DNA of 15,763 nt from Thermoflavifilum sp. (GTDB taxonomy: Bacteria > Bacteroidota > Bacteroidia > Chitinophagales > Chitinophagaceae), in assembly GCA_019683625.1 (NCBI GenBank), contig JADGHY010000018.1:1-15763 (forward strand), given 5' to 3'. Shown piece after piece: positions 12,260 to 15,763 of the stretch. The stretch's first letter is position 1. Each line of letters begins with the position of its first letter. The notes beneath the pieces are model-generated. The model searched no databases. It worked only from the letters and a program-made list of their open reading frames with translations, and was not told where the DNA came from. The position numbers and the translations under genes were made by a program.

Positions 12260-13789
12260 TTATTTTAAGCTGATTTTATCATGCCCAAGCCCGATCTGTC
12301 CTGCATCCGATGGTGAAACCTGTGCCACCTGCTTCAGCTGCTGGACAACAGGCTGCACCGAGCGCACGATGCGTTGGGGAAAAATGCCGATCCAGACGAT
12401 AGCCAATATCAAACAGGCCATCACCAAAGCTTCTAACGGCTTCATATCGGCCTTCCCCAGGGATTGTTTGCTTTTTCCGTGAAAAACCTTTTGCAAAATC
12501 ACCAGAGAATAAATCATGGAAGCAATCAGTCCCAGCGATGCCAGTACGGCCCACACCACATGCACCTGATAAGCACCGGCCAGAATTAAAAATTCGGCTA
12601 TGAAATTACCTAAGCCCGGAAGGCCCAGGGAAGCCATCACAAACACCATGGCCGCCCCTCCCATCCGGGGCATATACTCCCAAAAACCACCCATTTCATC
12701 CAGACGGGTATGCCCCAATCGCACCCGAAGCATACCTGCAACAAAGAATAGCCCGCTGATGCTGATGGCATGTGCAACCATTTCCAGGATCACCCCTTGG
12801 TAAGCCAGTTCTTGCATGGAAAAAATACCTAACAGGATAAAGCCCATGTGGCTGAAACTGGAAAAGGCAATCAACCGCTTCAGGTCGGTCTGGGCATAAG
12901 CCAGTTTAGCCCCGTATAAGATGCCGGCCACGGCCAACACAATCATCACGGGAGCAAACATGCGAGCGGCTTCCGGAAAAAGCGGCAGCGCAAACCGCAA
13001 CATCCCATAAGCAGCTGTTTTTGACATCAAGCCTGCCAGCAAGGCCACCCCACCAGTGGGCGACTGGGTATAAGCATCGGGCAGCCAGCTGTGAAAAGGT
13101 AAGGCGGGTAATTTTACCAGAAAAGCCAGTAAAAAGCCGGCAAGCAACCAACCGGCTACCGGGCGGGATAAGGATGTGCCCAGCAAAACAGGATAGTCAA
13201 AACTGTATTGCCCGGTTTGCTGTCCATGGAAAATGTACAACGCCAGGATAGCAATTAACATGAACAGCCCGCTGAACTGGGTAAACAAAAAGAACTTCAA
13301 GCTCGCCTTCCGGCGCGTTTCACCACCCCAGATGCTGATGAGGAAAAACATCGGAATCAGCATCAACTCCCAGAAGAAATAAAACAACAGCAAATCCATG
13401 GCCATAAACACCCCAGCAATGCCAGCAATTAGCCACAACAGATGAAAATGGAAAAAGCCGGTCTTTTCTCGGGTTGAAGGATCATGCCAGGAAATCCACA
13501 CACACAGCAAACCAACAAACAGCGTGAGTATCACCATCACCAGGCTAAATCCATCTACGGCCAGATGTAAACTGGCTCCCAGCAAGGGTATCCATCGGTA
13601 CTGCTCTTCGGCAATCCATCCTGCCGGTGAATTGGCAACCGATATCAAGGGATGGGCTAACCACAGTTGCAGAGCCAACACGAGATCGAGCAACACAGCC
13701 AGCGTGGCAATCCAGCGGCTCCAGGCCGCAAATAACCAGGCCAGCACACCACCTATCAGCAAGATGAGCAATAACCAAGTGAGGATCAT
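12260..13789 (-). CDS. nuoM: NADH-quinone oxidoreductase subunit M
   Basis: Second antiporter-like membrane subunit of complex I, coupling NADH oxidation and quinone reduction to proton transport. The 509 residues form about 14 helices. Channel residues are in place: Glu141 in FFWELMLIPMFFLIS (helix 5), Lys226 in AFLVKLPALPFHSWLPDAY (helix 7), Lys257 in GLMSKTAAYG (helix 8), and Glu399 in GNFIAEFLIL (helix 12), the last being the Glu that marks NuoM rather than NuoL. TDLKRLIAFSSFSHMGF (301-317) is also typical. The start codon overlaps the nuoL stop as ATGA (13789-13786), so translation is probably coupled. A Mrp antiporter subunit is excluded by the L-M-N order and lengths. Confidence 0.97.
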   Translation of the reverse strand: MILTWLLLILLIGGVLAWLFAAWSRWIATLAVLLDLVLALQLWLAHPLISVANSPAGWIAEEQYRWIPLLGASLHLAVDGFSLVMVILTLFVGLLCVWISWHDPSTREKTGFFHFHLLWLIAGIAGVFMAMDLLLFYFFWELMLIPMFFLISIWGGETRRKASLKFFLFTQFSGLFMLIAILALYIFHGQQTGQYSFDYPVLLGTSLSRPVAGWLLAGFLLAFLVKLPALPFHSWLPDAYTQSPTGGVALLAGLMSKTAAYGMLRFALPLFPEAARMFAPVMIVLAVAGILYGAKLAYAQTDLKRLIAFSSFSHMGFILLGIFSMQELAYQGVILEMVAHAISISGLFFVAGMLRVRLGHTRLDEMGGFWEYMPRMGGAAMVFVMASLGLPGLGNFIAEFLILAGAYQVHVVWAVLASLGLIASMIYSLVILQKVFHGKSKQSLGKADMKPLEALVMACLILAIVWIGIFPQRIVRSVQPVVQQLKQVAQVSPSDAGQIGLGHDKISLK

Positions 13790-15690
13790 ACAAATAAGAT
13801 TAAACTAAAGATGAACAATAGACCAAAGGCAATGCATAACAAGTACCAACGCAAATAGCCGCTCTGCGTGCGGCTTAAACCAGCATGCACCCAGGCATTC
13901 AATCGTCCAAATCCTTCGTAGATATAATCCACAAAATCATGCTGATCTATCCGGGAAAGCCATACCACTGGTTTCACCAACACAGTATCATACAGTTGAT
14001 CGAACATCCATCCCCTGTACAAGAAACTATGGCAGGCTTTGCCCAGGGGAGTCTGCTTCCAGCTGGCTACCATGGCCGGTTTTTTCAAATAACCCAGCCA
14101 GGTGAGATAAATACCCACAAACACCACTACGGCCGTAAGCACCTGCAAAAGCATTTCCTGGCTTTCCATTCCTGGCCTTAAACTTACAGCCGGCAGGGTA
14201 TGCGTCAGGAAATTAGAGAACGGAGTAAAATGACCCCATGCATGAGGTAGTTCAATCCAGCCGCCGCCAATAGAAAGGATAGCCAACACCACCAGAGGAA
14301 TCATCATGGCTTTTTCCCGTTCCGGATTATGCCCCACCTCTGTTTTGGGTTCACCATAAAAAGTAACATACACCATCCGGAAAGTGTACAGTGCTGTGAT
14401 AAATGCACCCACAAAGCCTCCTAACCAAAGCCAGGTACTCCCCTGTGTAGAAGCTAAGGTGTCAAATAAAATTTGGTCCTTACTGTAAAAACCCGCTGTG
14501 ATTAATGGAATTGCGGCCAATGCTCCGGAGCCGGCCAGAAAGGTCCAAAAAGTAATGGGCAATTTTTTCCGAAGTCCTCCCATTTTAAAAATATCGTGTT
14601 CTTCCTCCATGGCCATGATCACGGCACCCGCAGCAAGGAACAGCAGGGCTTTGAAGAAAGCATGGATCATAAAATGAAAGATAGCTGCCGTCCAGGCTCC
14701 CACTCCTAACGCCAGAAACATATAGCCGATTTGGCTGATGGTGGAATAGGCCAGGATGCGCTTCAGGTCGTGCTGGGCCAGAGCGCTGAAACCGGCAATT
14801 AAGAGGGTAAGCACGCCAATGATGGCCACCAGCATCTGCACGGCCGGCGCCAGGCTATACAGCACATGGGTGCGGGCAATCAGATATACTCCGGCCGTAA
14901 CCATGGTGGCAGCATGGATCAGCGCACTCACCGGCGTAGGACCCGCCATGGCATCGGGTAACCAGGTCTGCAAAGGCAATTGAGCCGATTTGCCCACCGC
15001 ACCTCCTAATAACAGCAGGGTGGCCCATACCACAGCAGCGCCACCCACCGCCCATACCCCGGGTGCCTGATGCAAAATATCCTGAATGTTGAGCGTATGA
15101 AACTGTTTTACCAACAAAAACAGGCCAATGATAAATGCCGTATCGCCAATGCGGGTCACAATGAAAGCCTTGCGTGCCGCATAACCATTTGCTTCATCCC
15201 GGTACCAGAATCCGATTAACAAAAAGCTGCATAAACCCACACCTTCCCAACCTAAATAAAGCAACAATAAATTATCGGCTAACACCAGCACCAGCATGGA
15301 AAACACAAAAAGATTCATGTAGGCAAAAAAACGAACATATCCTTCATCACCTCGCATAAAAGCTGTAGAGTACAAGTGAATGAAAAAGCTTACGAAGGTG
15401 ATCACGAAAATGTACACCAACGACAATGGATCTAGGTAAAAGGCAATGCCGGGCGCGAAACCATTGACATCAAACCATGTCCACAACGTTTGTGCATATT
15501 GATAACCCGCAGGAGGCTGCGTTAAAAATTGTATGCCTATCCATAAGGTAAGCGCGGCAGAAAGGCCGATGGATGTTGTGCCTATCCAGGCAATGGCCCG
15601 GGCAGGCATCTTGAGCCCGAATAAAGCCAGCAAAAGAAATCCAGCTAAAGGAAATGCCGGCACTAACCATAAAAGAGGTAACACATCCAT
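13786..15690 (-). CDS. nuoL: NADH-quinone oxidoreductase subunit L
   Basis: Distal antiporter-like subunit of complex I, at the end of the membrane arm. The 634-residue length fits NuoL with its long lateral helix and final anchoring helix. Channel residues: Glu149 in LYLGWEGVGLCSFLLIGFW (helix 5), Lys234 in GKSAQLPLQTWLPDAM (helix 7), His343 and Lys347 in FMIHAFFKALLFLAAG, and Lys404 in GFYSKDQIL (helix 12), where NuoL has Lys and NuoM has Glu. HDLKRILAYSTISQIGYM and MAGPTPVSALIHAATMVTAG are diagnostic. The region after about 420 is the amphipathic lateral helix, ending with the hydrophobic WYLLCIAFGLLFIFSLILFV. Start at the ATG at 15690, 36 bases after the stop of the upstream gene; ends in a 4-base overlap with nuoM. 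Confidence 0.97.
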   Translation of the reverse strand: MDVLPLLWLVPAFPLAGFLLLALFGLKMPARAIAWIGTTSIGLSAALTLWIGIQFLTQPPAGYQYAQTLWTWFDVNGFAPGIAFYLDPLSLVYIFVITFVSFFIHLYSTAFMRGDEGYVRFFAYMNLFVFSMLVLVLADNLLLLYLGWEGVGLCSFLLIGFWYRDEANGYAARKAFIVTRIGDTAFIIGLFLLVKQFHTLNIQDILHQAPGVWAVGGAAVVWATLLLLGGAVGKSAQLPLQTWLPDAMAGPTPVSALIHAATMVTAGVYLIARTHVLYSLAPAVQMLVAIIGVLTLLIAGFSALAQHDLKRILAYSTISQIGYMFLALGVGAWTAAIFHFMIHAFFKALLFLAAGAVIMAMEEEHDIFKMGGLRKKLPITFWTFLAGSGALAAIPLITAGFYSKDQILFDTLASTQGSTWLWLGGFVGAFITALYTFRMVYVTFYGEPKTEVGHNPEREKAMMIPLVVLAILSIGGGWIELPHAWGHFTPFSNFLTHTLPAVSLRPGMESQEMLLQVLTAVVVFVGIYLTWLGYLKKPAMVASWKQTPLGKACHSFLYRGWMFDQLYDTVLVKPVVWLSRIDQHDFVDYIYEGFGRLNAWVHAGLSRTQSGYLRWYLLCIAFGLLFIFSLILFV

Positions 15691-15726
15691 GTATCTAAAC
15701 CATTTTACGTTGTTCGAAGAAGCAGT

Positions 15727-15763
15727 TTATGCCTGTTGGCGTTCATCCTTCAATTCCCGCAGC
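15727..15763 (-). CDS. nuoK: C-terminus of NADH-quinone oxidoreductase subunit K (partial)
   Basis: Only the last codons are inside the window: on the minus strand one frame reads LRELKDERQQA then TAA (15729-15727). NuoK proteins end in a short charged tail after their third membrane helix, often with an ELxELK-like sequence, and nuoK normally precedes nuoL, so the call rests on position plus this tail. The gene continues beyond the right edge. The 36 bases up to nuoL contain no promoter-like element. Confidence 0.6.
   Translation of the reverse strand, partial: LRELKDERQQA

Noticed and set aside
10807..15690. Mrp-type multisubunit cation antiporter instead of complex I
   Set aside because: Order L-M-N, subunit lengths and NuoN-specific motifs fit complex I; Mrp operons have small subunits that are absent here.
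1..15763. Mobile element, prophage, CRISPR array or tRNA gene
   Set aside because: I saw no direct-repeat array, transposase or integrase motifs, terminal inverted repeats or tRNA-like cloverleaf; gene content is uniformly core-like.

Overview
The window comes from a bacterium of the phylum Bacteroidota. Three things point there: a PorT outer-membrane protein of the type IX secretion system and a GldB gliding lipoprotein, both confined to that phylum; Bacteroidota-type promoter elements (TAnnTTTG, sometimes with TTTG about 20 bases upstream) just before several start codons; and a lack of clear Shine-Dalgarno sequences. The moderate GC content and gene set fit the Chitinophagaceae or a relative, but I cannot fix family or genus from sequence alone. 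The DNA is very compact: no gene-free stretch exceeds about 135 bases, and I see no rRNA, tRNA, CRISPR array, transposon or phage gene.

Layout. 1-719 (minus) is the N-terminal two thirds of a lipoprotein aldose 1-epimerase, cut by the window edge. Divergent from it is a small CoA-binding-fold protein (805-1197), followed by a YkuK-type RNase H-fold protein (1298-1771). The GTPase EngB (1775-2416, minus) converges on ykuK and diverges from ubiE/menG (2472-3236), whose 3' end overlaps porT (3167-3892). gldB (3897-4952, minus) converges on porT and diverges from nadE (5086-6741). A GNAT acetyltransferase (6771-7169, minus) meets nadE at a hairpin terminator. Then come a Tat-exported GH29 alpha-L-fucosidase (7277-8845), serS (8907-10175) and a second GNAT (10266-10817), all on plus. 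From 10807 to the right edge the minus strand carries nuoN, nuoM, nuoL and the last codons of nuoK, the distal end of a complex I operon.

How the genes relate. UbiE/MenG finishes menaquinone, which complex I reduces, and NadE makes the NAD used as NADH by the same enzyme, so three loci touch respiration. PorT and GldB belong to type IX secretion and gliding and sit 4 bases apart, tail to tail, between ubiE and nadE. The epimerase and fucosidase suggest sugar processing outside the cytoplasm, but they lie far apart with no SusC/SusD, so this is not a polysaccharide utilisation locus. EngB, SerS and YkuK are housekeeping or conserved genes.

I found no convincing undescribed multi-gene system. 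The points most worth a second look are the interleaved divergent promoters at 737-785, very short predicted 5' leaders, the ubiE-porT overlap, gldB lacking an adjacent gldC, and a perfect palindrome over the engB stop codon.
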